Shown here: one piece after another, positions 10,080-21,402 of the stretch
Layout: each line of letters begins with the position of its first letter
Position numbering within the stretch: position 1 is the stretch's first letter
Assembly (NCBI GenBank): GCA_036365515.1
Contig: CM070876.1
Span: 102,982,310-103,046,309 of the forward strand
Direction of reading: 5' to 3'
Length of the DNA: 64,000 bases
DNA from: Torymus aiolomorphi
Taxonomy: Eukaryota > Arthropoda > Insecta > Hymenoptera > Torymidae
Notes under the pieces: model-generated
What the model was told of the DNA's origin: nothing
The model's database searches: none
What the model saw: the letters and a program-made list of their open reading frames with translations, nothing else
Program-made: the position numbers and the translations under genes

Positions 10080-10126
10080 AATTGAATAAAAAGAAGAATC
10101 TCTTCAAGGCTCGATGAGACGACACC

Positions 10127-10369
10127 TTACCGCACTAATCTTCCGTCGATCTTGCAGCATACCCCATTGCCCGGGCATCGTTGCAGGGTCGCGATAATGC
10201 GTGGCACGAAATATATTTCACGCCATTGTCGCATTGTCAGTGGCTCCGCACGGACACTCAAGGGCTCATGGAAAATCCGTATTGCGCAAGCTATTGCGTT
10301 GCGCCATGGAAGCGGCAATGGTTCCTGACGAGCCTTCTTACGGATTTCCCGCAGAATCCGTTGGGACAT
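10127..10369 (-). CDS. Unrecognised basic small protein with histone-like gene layout
   Basis: This 80-aa ORF (ATG at 10369) is rich in Arg and Lys at its start (MSQRILREIRKKARQEPLPL) and has several Trp and Cys residues further on (RQWREIYFVPRII, CPGNGVCC). It does not match any core histone. A second ATG at 10441 opens 14 basic codons in the same frame but meets two stops before the main ORF, so the 5' part may be damaged. A CCAAT/TATA/cap-site promoter upstream and a histone-type stem-loop downstream bracket it, which argues for a real transcript. The opposite strand is also open because of high GC, so coding status is uncertain. Confidence 0.4.
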   Translation of the reverse strand: MSQRILREIRKKARQEPLPLPWRNAIACAIRIFHEPLSVRAEPLTMRQWREIYFVPRIIATLQRCPGNGVCCKIDGRLVR

Positions 10370-10455
10370 CCCGGGCGGTCGCGGGTGAGCCTTTCATCAA
10401 CGGTTTTGATTAATTCGGTATGTTTCGCTGCGTCGTCCCATCGTGCGCTAGCCGA

Positions 10456-10519
10456 GAATGAATGGAACGGTATGCGTCTGCTCTATTATATACGATCGAG
10501 CACGTCATACCGCACCAAT
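10456..10519 (-). promoter_or_regulatory. CCAAT/TATA/cap-site promoter
   Basis: On the minus strand: ATTGG (10515-10519), TATATAAT (10485-10492) and CCATTCATTC (10456-10465), spaced as in insect histone promoters. The cap-like word fits YCATTCR. Transcription would run towards the ORF at 10369 and the stem-loop at 10064-10079. Confidence 0.5.
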
Positions 10520-10559
10520 CAGAGCGCACAACACCGCGAACGCTACATCGAGAGAGAGA

Positions 10560-11047
10560 GAGGGGTGGACATATAAGCGCTGCTCGGCGCAACGTTGAAA
10601 TCACACTCGCGTGCGTATGCATATATAATTATATGCGCGTAAAAAGAAAAATATATGATGTACTCTTACGGATCGTGTAAGAGTAGTCATGTTACCTAAT
10701 CTATCTTGTATCTATCTATCTATCTATCTACCTTCTATCTATCTAACTAACTATCAACCTTTATCTATCGGACTATCTATTTATCTTCCATCTAACTATC
10801 TAGGTATATTACATTAGATGTGCTAAAAGCGCAGAATGTCTATATATATTAATAAAAAAAAAATCTGAGAAGCTTATCTCAGTAGCTGAAAGAACCTGAA
10901 AAGAAAAAAAAATTTAGCTCGCTATAAGATAACATCCACATATATTCTATGTTATGGTCATCCAAAGAAATTCTAGCGCATTGCTCAGAAGCCCTTAATA
11001 TCATTTCTAAAAAAAATCTCATATAGAACTATGGAGAGAGAAAATTG

Positions 11048-11142
<95 letters not shown>

Positions 11143-11399
11143 CTCGTGCACAACAATGAAAAAAGAACTGTAACGAATCGCGCGAGAAAAACATCGCGAA
11201 AAATAACCGTCGCGCGAATATCTTTCCCTCTCTCAAGCGCAGTTACACACACACAAACACACACATATGATACAGCGACGAAGGCTGACCGCTGTCGATT
11301 GAAACGTCGATCTAGCGATCGCATACTAACGTCGTCTGTGTGTATATAACTAGAGAGAAAGGGGGGGGGGAGAGATTGTATTAAGATCACAAAGTGTAC
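10560..11399. repeat. Microsatellite-rich noncoding region
   Basis: It holds a CTAT/ATCT tetranucleotide array (about 10704-10800, imperfect), a pure (GA)n run of about 89 bp (11053-11141), a CA run (about 11245-11267) and a G9 run near 11362. Long Ser/Leu-only ORFs here are artefacts of the GA repeat. No gene is supported. Confidence 0.8.
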
Positions 11400-11684
11400 T
11401 TATTTATTTATTTATTTCCAGAAAACATTTACATTACATTATTATATACGAAATATACATAAGTAAGTAAATCCTACTGAGGCAAATATTTTTGCCTGTG
11501 TGTAGATCTGGTAGATAGAGAACTTACAAACTAAAAAAAATATTACAAACTACCAAATTCTTAAAAACTATATAATGGTATGTGCGTAGTGTTTGTTAAC
11601 ATCGATAAAATCCATTGTAGTACATAAATAACAGTTAAATAATTTGTTAGATATATTGGTTAAGATTTAATTATTATTTTGAAA

Positions 11685-14326
11685 TTATATTGCATCTTTT
11701 ACTATAAACATTTTCAATTTTTTCTTCATTAATTGTCTACTTAAGTTCATAACTTTGAGATCCTTAGATAGCCCATTAAAGACCCTTATAGCTTCATTGT
11801 AGCTATTTTTATCACTAATTCTTTTATCACATTTAGGTAATTGAATTGTTTTGTTTCTGGTCTTGCTCGCACTGTTTATATATTTATTTCTTAATGTAGA
11901 ATAATGTAAGGATATTGACTCTAACTGGAATAATTTTTTTATTTCAAGAAGTGGATTAGTTTGAGAGAATTTATTTTTATTTATGATTTTCAATATTTTA
12001 TTTTGTGTTGATTGTATTAATTTCATATTATTATCGTACACACCACCCCAGGCAATTACCCCATAATTGATTAGACTATGAAAGAAAGCATAGTATATTA
12101 TCATTAATGTTTTTGTATCCATCATATTTTTTATCTTGGCAAAGACAAAAATTAGGTATTTGGTTTTTTTAATGATATATCTTATATTCTTATCCCATTT
12201 CATATTGTAGTCGAAATACAGCCCTAAGTATTTATGACTTTCAACTCTTTTTATTAATTGCGTTCCTATTTTGATGTTTAGTGTGCCAGGCACACTATCA
12301 CAGTAGTTTCCGAGAGTCATATAGACCGTTTTATCTATATTTAGCGACAGTTTATTTTGTGCAAGCCATTTGGCCACATGATTAAGGTAAGCACACTTTT
12401 TTTCCTAAGCTGAGGACCACATGTTGTCACTTGACATGATAACCGTGTCATCAGCATAGGACATGATTGTGTCATTTTGCATACTTCCTAGTAAGTCATT
12501 GACATAAAGTATAAAAAGTAATGGTCCTAATATAGTTCCTTGGGGAACACCCGTAGTAAATTCTTTATATTCACTTTTATAGTCATGAATTTTTACTCTT
12601 TGCCGCCTATCTGTGAGATAGCTAGTCATCAGTTTTAAGGCACTACCCCTTACTCCGTATCTTTCAAGCTTATCTAAAAGAACTCTATGATTAACAGTGT
12701 CAAATGCTTTGGCTAAGTCTAGAAAAGCAACAATTATTGGTTTACTTTTATCTAAGTTTTCGTATATGATATTTGATATATAATTTAATGCGTCAGTAGT
12801 TCCCCTATTTTTAACGAAACCGTTTTTCTGATATTATGTTATGTTTTTCAAAAAAGTGGTATAATCTATTATAAATTATTTTTTCAAAAATTTTTGCAAT
12901 GTAAGATATTAAAGAGATTAGTCTGTAATTACTGATATTAGATTTTTCACCAGCCTTGTAAATAGGGACTACCTCAGGATTTTTGAGCGCGTCAGGCCAG
13001 ATAGATTTCACAATACATAAATTGAAGATATATTCTAAGGGCACACATATATATTCAGAGAGAATTTTCAATGATTTAGCGTTAATATTGTCTACACCTC
13101 CAGATTTATTTTTCAATGTATTGATTATTTTGTATATCTCAGCAAAATCTGTCGGATGAAAGAAAATGGATTCAGGATTCCTATCTGGAAGTTTCAGGTT
13201 ATTATTATTTATATTAGCAAATTGAGCACTCAAATTTGGTCCTATTTTGCAAAAACAGGTGTTCATACCATTTGCTATATCAGTTTTATTTTCGATTTTT
13301 TGATTGTTTTCGTATATATATTTTATTGGATTATCATGCACACTATTTTTCCCTAATTTAGTTTTAATTATGTTTTAATAATTCCCTAGAGTTTCCGCTA
13401 TTTCGTTTTACCATTTCCTTTTCATATTTAAATTTTGCTTCTTTAATAACTTTGTTCAATATCTTAGTGTAATTTGTATACTCTTTTTTTAGGGCTTCAG
13501 AAGTGGGATTGTTTTTCCATAAGATATACAGTGACTCTTTAGTAGTACACGAGACTATAATAGCACTAGTAATCCAATTTTTTCTCGGAAGTTTATTTTT
13601 AAATTGTTTTTTGGTAGTGGACGTATCAATACAATTATTTATCATGTCAATTAATGCGTTAACTGCAAGATTAGGATCCTGCATAGATAATATTGAGTAC
13701 CAGTTTGAATTATTTGCAACATGTTTTAACTTGTTGTAATTAATTGATTTCATATTGAATTTGTTCGGCTGATTTATTTCTAATTTATCTATAGTTATAA
13801 ATAATGGGTAGTGATCATTAAATGGATTCGTTATTTTAAATGAATTAATATTTATATTTCTAGTTTTTATATAGAAATTGTCGATGCAGGTATTGTGTGA
13901 TCTATAGATCGCTGAGATTCTTACAGTTTCGGTGCCAATTAGTTTTATAACCGAGCTTAAGATACGTATGTTGTCGACCACTATAATTTCTGTGTGTTTA
14001 GATAGTTCATCCTTTATATACATCATAACTCCATCTGCTTTATTCATTTTACTCTCACTATAGTAACTTTTGTAACCTGATATGTTGTACAATGGAGTAT
14101 ATTGCACATTCCAAGATTCAGTACACATAATGACACTTGGTATTACGGCTAAACATTCAATAAAAGTTTCAAGTTTTTCAAAGTTTTGTTTTATACTTCT
14201 AATATTTACACATAAAATCAAATTTTTACCTTTATCGATACTTTTATTGAGTGTTTGTACATTACCAAAAGCTTGTTCTTTTTGTGATATAACTTCAAAA
14301 TTTAGTTGTTGCTGATCCATGTTCAA
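11685..14326 (-). pseudogene. LINE 1 ORF2: endonuclease and reverse transcriptase
   Basis: From the ATG at 14326: an APE-type endonuclease start (CVNIRSIKQNFEKLETFI, CTESW, ISAIYRSH) that jumps straight to NPFNDHYPLFITI. The middle of the endonuclease with its GDxN motif is deleted inside an open frame. RT follows with FLDLAKAFDTVNH, TTGVPQGTILGP and YADD, then a C-terminal domain with INYGVIAWGG. Lesions: frameshifts near 13370 and 12835 and an in-frame stop at 12405-12407. Such an enzyme nicks the target and copies its own RNA there; this copy cannot. Confidence 0.8.
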
Positions 14327-14456
14327 AATTCAGAAGTTCAGAAGTTGCTGAGTCTGTTGGGTAATAAATTTGTGATATGGTTCTGTTTAAATTTATTGGT
14401 GAGGTTGTGGCCGATAAATTACCAGCTGATGTTGCCGGACTGATAAAAATTCTACT

Positions 14457-15879
14457 TTATCTTCTTGGTGTCGTTATGACCGGTGATTTACCGGTAGCTG
14501 TATCAGTGTTTTGTAACTGTGATTGAAAATTTACTTTACCTACATATTTTGGAATGTGCGGTCTCACTGGATAATCTGTTTCAGCAATTAACTTCTTTAT
14601 CTTGTGAAACATAACCTCGCATTTTTCGGTATCATTTACGACGTGTTTAGTATTATAATTTGTTTTATATTGATGATTACTGTACATACAATTAACACAC
14701 TTGTGTTCGTTTGGGGTAGTACAGTTGATCGTGTTATGTTTTCCAGCACAATGTAGGCAGATTTTCGTATTCTTACACTTTTTACTATCATGACCAAATC
14801 TACCACAGTTAAAACACGGGGTTAGATTCAAGTCATCGAATGCTCTGCAATTTTGATAACCAATATGAACTCTATATTTATTACTCACAATTTGATTATA
14901 TACTTCCGCTGGTGTTTCAATTAATATAGTGTTAATTTTTGTTTTAATGTTTTCAAATATATGTAACACTTTGCATTTGCTGTTTAGGTGTTTGAAGTTC
15001 CTTTTGTTAATATCTCGCTCTATTTCTTTAATCTCCATGTCTTCAAAATTGTCGAAGCCTGTTATTTTCATCTTGGGATTTTTAATAGATTCTCTTGTTA
15101 TTTTGTAGTAGGCAGAATACTTTTGTCTTAGTATATTCTCAGTTTGTATCAAACTCTCCTCATTTATAAAGCTTATTATTGTTTCATCTTTGTTCTTGAT
15201 TTTTATACTTTTTGCTTGTATAGATGAATTTTTATTTATATAGTGAGCTATATATGGTTTTATGTCTGGCACATTTATTCCTTTATTATCATTCTGTATT
15301 CTTTTCACTATTAGTTTTTCTATTTTCTTTTCTAATTGTTTATCACTTACTACCACTTCTGCAAATGTTTTTTGTTTTTGGTATAGTTTTCTTTGTCTAA
15401 AATTTGGTTTAGCATGAGATTATTGTTGTGTACTTCTGTACTTATTTGTTTTAATAGATTTTTTTCTTCTTCAAGAAAACTTGTCAATTCTTGATTTCCT
15501 TTAATTTCCTTAGCTTTTATTAGTAGCAATTCTTCTTCAGCTTGTTTTAATTTTTGTTCTGTCTGTGCATTGGTTTTTATTAGTATTTCGTTCCTTGTCA
15601 TTATCAGATCATTTTGGTTTCTCAGATTTTCTAGTTCCCTCCGTAGTAGCACTGCTGCAACACGTGGGTCTTTAGAGGTTATGTCATCTATATTATGTCC
15701 TTTACATATTATTTCTATGGCAGATAAGTAGTTTTCTGTTTTTTTCTGTTATAATCACTTTTATGGTAGACATTGTTACACACTACACATATCACAACTC
15801 CCACTGTCGTCCCGGGATGACATTTGTAATAAATTTCTGGCAGAGGGGTCTGCTTAAGCAGCACACACTCGTCCGCCAT
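14457..15879 (-). pseudogene. LINE 1 ORF1: gag-like RNA-binding protein
   Basis: The ATG at 15879 starts a short zinc-finger-like segment (CVVCNNVYH), followed by a coiled-coil stretch (about 15650-15380). A basic RNA-binding region and three Cys/His knuckles come next: CFNCGRFGHDSKKC, CLHCAGKHNTINC and CVNCMYSNHQ. The reading frame changes twice, both times at A runs in the sense strand (near 15739-15745 and 15368-15373) and both by -1. I read these as decay rather than recoding because ORF2 is broken as well. Confidence 0.75.
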
Positions 15880-15973
15880 CTTGGCGCTTTTTATGTACAA
15901 AATAAAATAATAAATAAAATCGCCAAAATTGAAATATAAAACAAGGATATCACAATTTAAATTCGGTATCGGT

Positions 15974-16155
15974 AGTGATATCACAGAATAAATACTTATA
16001 AAAGATGATGTCACCGTCATAATAATACTAAAGGTGTGTAAAAGTGATATCTTAAAGACTTATTAATGATATGACAGTCAAAATAATACTGAAGGTAACG
16101 TTAGTGATATCACAGATTAAATACTTATAAAAGATGATATCACAGTCGCAAAGTA
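15974..16155. repeat. Three ~65-bp tandem units upstream of LINE 1
   Basis: Units start at 15974, 16043 and 16103 (spacing 69 and 60 bp), each with AGTGATAT near the start, an ACTTATWAAAGATGATATCAC-like core and a CAAAATAATACTRAAGGT-like end. On the LINE strand they lie just upstream of ORF1, so they could be monomers of a 5' UTR promoter. Confidence 0.6.
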
Positions 16156-16441
16156 AGACCACAGTCAAAGTTATACAATAATATTAAAAACAGTAAGTCA
16201 CAGTGGCGAATACAATAATAAAACACAATATTAACAATAAAAACATTTTGAAATACCTATCAGTAGTAAATACTAAAACTATAATTACACTAAAACTCAT
16301 GCATTCATCTAGCACATTCGTTCGTCCAGTCATACTTATAAATTACAGTCATACAACTAACCTAAGAATACAGGACAGAACGAATAAATAGTGTAAATGG
16401 GACAACACAAGAATGCATGTATCTGTCCCTTTCCTGGTGAT
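16156..16441. other. AT-rich noncoding spacer between LINE 1 and LINE 2
   Basis: About 290 bp of AT-rich sequence without a supported ORF. The right part, from about 16390, is probably the LINE 2 3' UTR; no poly(A)-like or short-repeat tail was clear. Confidence 0.4.
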
Positions 16442-19230
16442 CTATTCTAGGTCAGATAAGTGCTTCTTCACTGCGCGCTTGAACCAACTGAGAGACGGTA
16501 AATTTCGAATCTCAGTTGGTAAGGAGTTCCATAAATGCACTCCTCGCACCTGAAATGAATTAAATTCGTACGATTTGAGCATCAGAGGGGGCTCAAGTTC
16601 TTTAATCACTCCCCTTACATTACCCCTGGGCACATATCTAGTAAAGAGACCTACTAGACAGTCCGGGACATTTATACGCACGATTTTGTACAACAGTACA
16701 GCCATGAAGTAATGTCTCCTTGAAACGGTACGTAGCCAACCCAATGAGGTTCTGTGAGGAGTGATGTGATCATCCCTCCTAAGACCCACTACATACCTCA
16801 CACCTGAATTCTGCAGGACCTGCAGTGGGATTCGCAGCTCCTGAGAAGCATTCAACAGTACGACAGAATAGTCCAGGTGTGGGAAGAGCAGCGTTTCAAC
16901 GAGCCGTTTACGAAGAGTCTCGGAAGTATACTTTCTGAAGAATCTCAGATGGTACATGATGGTATTGCATTTCTTAGTTATTTTATCTACCTGATATTTC
17001 CAGGTAGTCCAGAGTCCAGTACTACACCGAAACTCTCAATAGAGTCTGAAAAGGGAACCTTTGTGCCACAGCCCACATCAATGCAGAGCGAGGAATCACT
17101 TTTAACGCTATTAATGTATCGATTGCTACCTAAGACAATCGATTTCGTCTTACCTGCATTGACTTTGAGTGAGGCACCAGTTGCCCGCACCGAAATTGCC
17201 CTTGCAGCCCGCTGGATCTGAGCTATCCTCTCACCCAGTCCATCACGTCGAATTTGACATTAAATTTGCAGGTCATCTGCATATAATAGATGTTGAACAC
17301 CCAGAGGGCCGAGAACCCCCGTCAGATCATTGATATAGAGACAAAACAACAAAGGTCCTAGTACTGACCCCTGTGGAACTCCTAAGTTAGTACTGAGCCA
17401 TAAAGACTCCCCAGAAAATTTAGAGGATTAATTAGGAGTTAATCCACAAGAGGACAGCCCTAGAGAACCCCATCAATCTTAACCGTCTTCTCGAGAAGTC
17501 GGAAAGGTAGAATAGTGTCGAAAGCCTTGCAAAAATCAAACAGCAGAAGGATTGTCATCAGTTTTTTGTCCATGCTTGTTCTTATGTCATCCGTTAGTTT
17601 AAGTAGGGCCGTTTGTGTGGAGTTGGATCGTCGAAAGCCAGTTTGTTGTGGGTCAAGTATTTTTGAGGTCTCAAGATGCTCCATCAGCTGTGAATGTGCA
17701 ATCTTCTCCAGCACCTTCGAAAGAAAGCAGAGCAAGGCAATAGATCAGAAATCTGAAGGAGATGATGGTGCCCTGCTTTTCTTCAGAGGAACTATGTTTG
17801 CCCTCTTCCAGAGGGCTGGCAAGACGTTGGTAGTCAAAGAGGAGTTAAAGAGTTTGACCAAGAAGTTGCCGATGACTGGCAGTGCTTTAACAATGACACT
17901 TTGCATAATGCCGTCCGCTTCGCGTGCCTGCGAAGAGAAGTGAGATATCGCAATAACTACAAGATTAAAATTTATAGGTTTAAGGGAAAAAACCTCGAAA
18001 TCATCCATGGAGATAATTATGCGACATATCTCACTGTTATCTCGCGGAGAGACCGAAACCCCGGCAAAGTGACAGTTAAGCTCATCTGGAGTAAATCAAT
18101 TCAGATCCTCAGTGTTTGGGTAAGTTCCCCAGGCCACGCAACTCTTTCCAAACATTACCATCTGATAGGGCATCTAAAAGTCTGGCTGGAAGGTAGGACG
18201 TCTTGGCAAGGTCAATTTGTTCGTCAAGTTGTTTCCGTAGTATGAAAAATTCATCGTATAAAGCTTGTTGACCAGTCCGCTTGTAGCGTCTGTAAAGCGT
18301 GTTACGTCTTTGCAGAAGCTGAGCTAGCTCCGCATCAATCCACGGCAGTCTGCCCTTTCTAGGAGCAACAGTTTTCTCCGGGGCCAAGGTATTCATAGCG
18401 GCCGTCAGATTGGTGCAAAGACAGTCCAGAGCTTGCTCAGTGTCAAAGACGTCAGCATCAAAGCATGTCCAGTCACAGCAGCCCAACTGAGCCACGAGAT
18501 ATTCCGGGGCTATATTTTTGTAGTCTCTGTAAGTAAAGTTAGTCTTTTCTTGCACAACTGAATTGAGCTCGATGGTAACATCTATAAGGTTCTGACCGCT
18601 GTGAAAGTTAGCTGGAATGTTTCGGCCGCTGATGATTGTGTCAATGTCGTCGACGAATATGATATCAATCCAGGTACCAGATTTTCTTTTAAAATGCGTC
18701 GGGCCGACTGGAACCAGCTGCAATGACAGTTCAGATGCCAAATTTCGAACAAACTTCGCATCATGTCTGCCACTTTGGAGATCGGCATTGAGATCTCCCA
18801 TTATTATTTTGTGGCTATAGTCACCTGACACGGATAGCAATGTATTGACAAGATTCGTGTTTTTTAAAAAGGCGATTTTTGGCGGTCTGTAAATTACTGC
18901 AGCAAGAATAGGAGGATTTTTACAATCACTGATGGAGCAAAAAACAAATTCTGGCAGTTTAGGTATGCCATTCCGTTCAGTGCCGGAGGTTGCTAGAACC
19001 TCACAGCGCAAGTGCTCTCTCACGAACAAGGCTACTACTCCGCCATTAACATTGCGATCCTGCCTAAAGACATTAAAACCGGGGATCCGAATGACGTCAT
19101 CCGAAACAGCCGAATCCAGCCAGGTCTCAGCAATACCAAGTAGATCATAGGAGGGATTACCACTAAGAAATTGACGGATTTGATCAATGTAAGCACGAAG
19201 AGAGTTCACGTTGATAAAGACCGCTTGCAA
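16442..19230 (-). pseudogene. LINE 2 ORF2: endonuclease and reverse transcriptase
   Basis: The endonuclease piece (18109-19230, 373 aa) is intact and has INVNSLRAYIDQI, AETWLD, AVIYRPP, MGDLNADL and GTWIDIIFV. The usual SDH end motif reads SGQNLI, so the catalytic His is missing. RT blocks follow in changing frames: LKKSRAPSS, LLLFDFCKAFDT (17460-17735) and YADD (about 17262-17273). A C-terminal domain (16442-16957) carries PHLDYSVVLLN and GVRYVVGLRRDDHITPHR. Frame changes occur near 18105, 17740, 17455, 17225 and 16970. Confidence 0.8.
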
Positions 19231-19271
19231 CCTGCCCTTTCTCCCTACATGCTTTCCGGTCGGAACCTCGT

Positions 19272-20977
19272 CTAGTCAGTTAGCATCTTTGCTTTTTGAC
19301 CCTTTTTTATTATTGTTTTTTGACTTTGCTTTTTTGACGTTTTTATTCTTAGCGGCTGCCGTTGTTTCGGTGGTATTGGAGTTCGCGACAACTTTGTGAT
19401 TAGGCGCCTCTGTATTCTCATTCTTATAGAATGCCGCAATTGCTTGAAGATCAGTGGGCGTACTATAAGTAAATACTCGTTCACAATCACCAATTTTGGC
19501 TAAGAACTGCCTAGAGACTTAAGAATTTAAAATTCTTATTAAATCGCTCTTGGTAAATATTCATTTATGAAAATAGAAGCCACAGGTAAGGCAGTGTTCT
19601 CACCAAAATGCGTGGGGTCTAAGTGTTGAGTATTTAGTCCAGTAATTTTATTCTTATTTTTCATGATTTGACTGACAAGGTCACGACTTGAGAGCCTAAC
19701 TAGCAGGGCAGAGGCACCTCCTGAACCGCCTCGGACTTCCCTGGTCTCAGTGCCATGCGTGCTGCCGACACTTCTATTAAGCTGTCGAATGTCCGCAATC
19801 TCCGATTTGTCTATAGAAAGCTGCACACTGCTCAGCACGGCGTGCGCGAACTCAATACGTTCAATATTGGCAACTGACAAGTCAAGAGCGCAGGAAATCA
19901 CAAGCCCACCGTCCTGCTCAGCATGCAGGCCTTCTTTACAGCTTGGTACAGATAAAGTGTTTATTAATTTTTCGGAGGGGGGAGTGTTAACAGAGTATGT
20001 TTTCGGAAATTGTGTGCTATTTTTGGAAATTGGCGCAGGTTCAGCTTGATAAGGAACGTCAGAGTTAGAGACGGTTTCCATCACAATCGCCATGCCAGTT
20101 GTTAAATTACCGAAATTTTGATCAATAGAATGAAATTCCTCTAGAAGGTTTCCTTCAAGTCTTTTAAGTTTGCTTAATATCTTTTCGGTGATCTTACTTT
20201 CTAATTTTGCGAAATTATCATCAGTTATTCTATTGATATTAATTTCACAATTATTTAATTTATTTTCCAATATACTATTTTCCTCCATCAATTCACACTT
20301 TTGCTCTGCAACTCCACCAGCTGGGGGTTTTAAGCGCGAGCTAACGAATCGAGTTCACGAAAACCGTCACATACCGTCGTTATTTGTGTCTTTAATGCTG
20401 GAAGATAATTTACAGATTCACCCAGATCATCAAGATTGCGCGAAAGCGACTCTATAGTGGTAGTGAAACTTGAGGAAAAGGAAGAGATGGAAAAGTTAAT
20501 CGAAGAAAGCTGGTCTGCGATCGTGCTGGCACCTGATTTTTGCGTGCAATTAACGGTAACCAGTCCATTTGAGTGCGGTAATGTCTGCCTACGCGTACCC
20601 GAACCCATTGGAGACGGCACGAATACGCTGAGCCGTGAGCGCGGTAGTTGCTTTGGTTTTTGGGCGCTACACTCACGCTACTCGAATACCTCTGTAGCCG
20701 ATGAATCCCCTTCTCCTTTGCTTTCGGTGGAGGTGTTGTGGACCGATGAGTTTAGACTGGGCTCAGCACTTAGACGCTTTTGCTGGATAGCGTCATATTT
20801 CTTTTGGCGCCGCTGTTCAATTAAACGGCGCAAGTCACACGGCGCGTTTTTCTTCCTTCCCGCGCATTTTGTGTGGCACGGCTTTTGGCATTTGGAGCAA
20901 AAATTAACGCATGCATTAATGCGAGGGTTGATGGTATCACCACATACACTGCACTTCATGTTTGCGCTTGGAGCCAT
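19272..20977 (-). pseudogene. LINE 2 ORF1: PHD-finger, coiled-coil protein
   Basis: The ATG at 20977 starts MAPSANMKCSVCGDTIN, with Cys/His spacing of a PHD-type finger (CSVC...CSKCQKPCHTKC). A Ser-rich linker and coiled coil follow (20330-20620), then a block (19539-20291) with LLVRLSSRDLVSQIMKNKNK and FINEYLP, the fold seen in LINE ORF1s related to baculovirus FP protein. The C-terminal end (AKIGDCERVFTYSTPTDLQ) is in another frame at about 19490-19430. There are at least three frameshifts. Confidence 0.7.
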
Positions 20978-21290
20978 GGTGACCGAGTTAAAAGTACGAT
21001 CTTACAAGTACAAATTTACAGAGATTTAGAGAGAGAGAGAGAGAGAGACGATTCGCGCTCGGTCGGAGGACTGTTCATCGTTGCGGCGAGCGTGTACGAC
21101 GACGCGAACAGCACGATGAACTGCGCGGCAGCGGCGAAAAATAACGGTGGAGTGAGATGTCGTGCGATCTAAACGCGGAGCGAACGTGTGGGTGCGGGGA
21201 GCCGTGCTCACGAAATGACTGAGGCGAGCGCGCGTGAGTTATATCTATAACTTCACTCGCTCGCTGCAAACTTTCCCCCTCTGCGATTTT
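20978..21290. other. GC-rich noncoding stretch between LINE 2 and the 21403 gene
   Basis: It contains a GA run (about 21029-21047) and GC-rich unique sequence. It may hold the 5' UTR of LINE 2 on the minus strand. I see no gene. Confidence 0.4.
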
Positions 21291-21294
21291 CGGA

Positions 21295-21376
21295 CCAATC
21301 AGCGCGCGAGCGGCGTCGCCGGCACGCGAACAGATTGTATAAAAATACGGAGCGACCGTGAGTTCGGCGCAGTCAG
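21295..21376 (+). promoter_or_regulatory. CCAAT/TATA/initiator promoter of the 21403 gene
   Basis: CCAAT at 21295-21299, TATAAAAA at 21338-21345 and an arthropod-type initiator (AGTCAG, 21371-21376) about 35 bp further on. The start codon lies about 30 bp after the initiator. Confidence 0.6.
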
Positions 21377-21402
21377 CAAAGTCAGTTACTCCAGAGTCCA
21401 GT

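Larger units (their letters stand above)
11400..15960 (-). mobile_element. LINE 1: minus-strand non-LTR retrotransposon with two ORFs
   Basis: Two ORFs in order (gag-like with CCHC knuckles, then endonuclease plus reverse transcriptase) and a short AATA-type 3' tail at about 11400-11417 define a full-length but mutated LINE. The RT (FLDLAKAFDT, GVPQGTILGPLLF, SYADD) and the gag-like ORF1 fit the Jockey/CR1 group. Upstream, three ~65-bp tandem units may be its 5' promoter region. The 5' limit is approximate. Confidence 0.8.
16390..20977 (-). mobile_element. LINE 2: second minus-strand non-LTR retrotransposon
   Basis: Family-typical order on the minus strand: PHD-finger ORF1, endonuclease, reverse transcriptase and a C-terminal domain. 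It differs from LINE 1 in sequence and higher GC. The domain string fits the CR1/Jockey-like LINEs common in Hymenoptera. Multiple frameshifts make it dead. The 5' end is near a GA run at about 21029; the 3' end is uncertain. Confidence 0.8.

Noticed and set aside
10127..10369. Core histone gene
   Set aside because: The promoter and stem-loop suggest a histone, and LREIRK recalls H3, but the remaining sequence matches no core histone in any frame.
11019..11390. Ser/Leu-rich ORFs
   Set aside because: Pure products of the (GA)n microsatellite.
15368..15745. Programmed -1 frameshifts in LINE 1 ORF1
   Set aside because: Both shifts lie on A runs and go -1, but there are two in one ORF and ORF2 is also broken, so decay is simpler.
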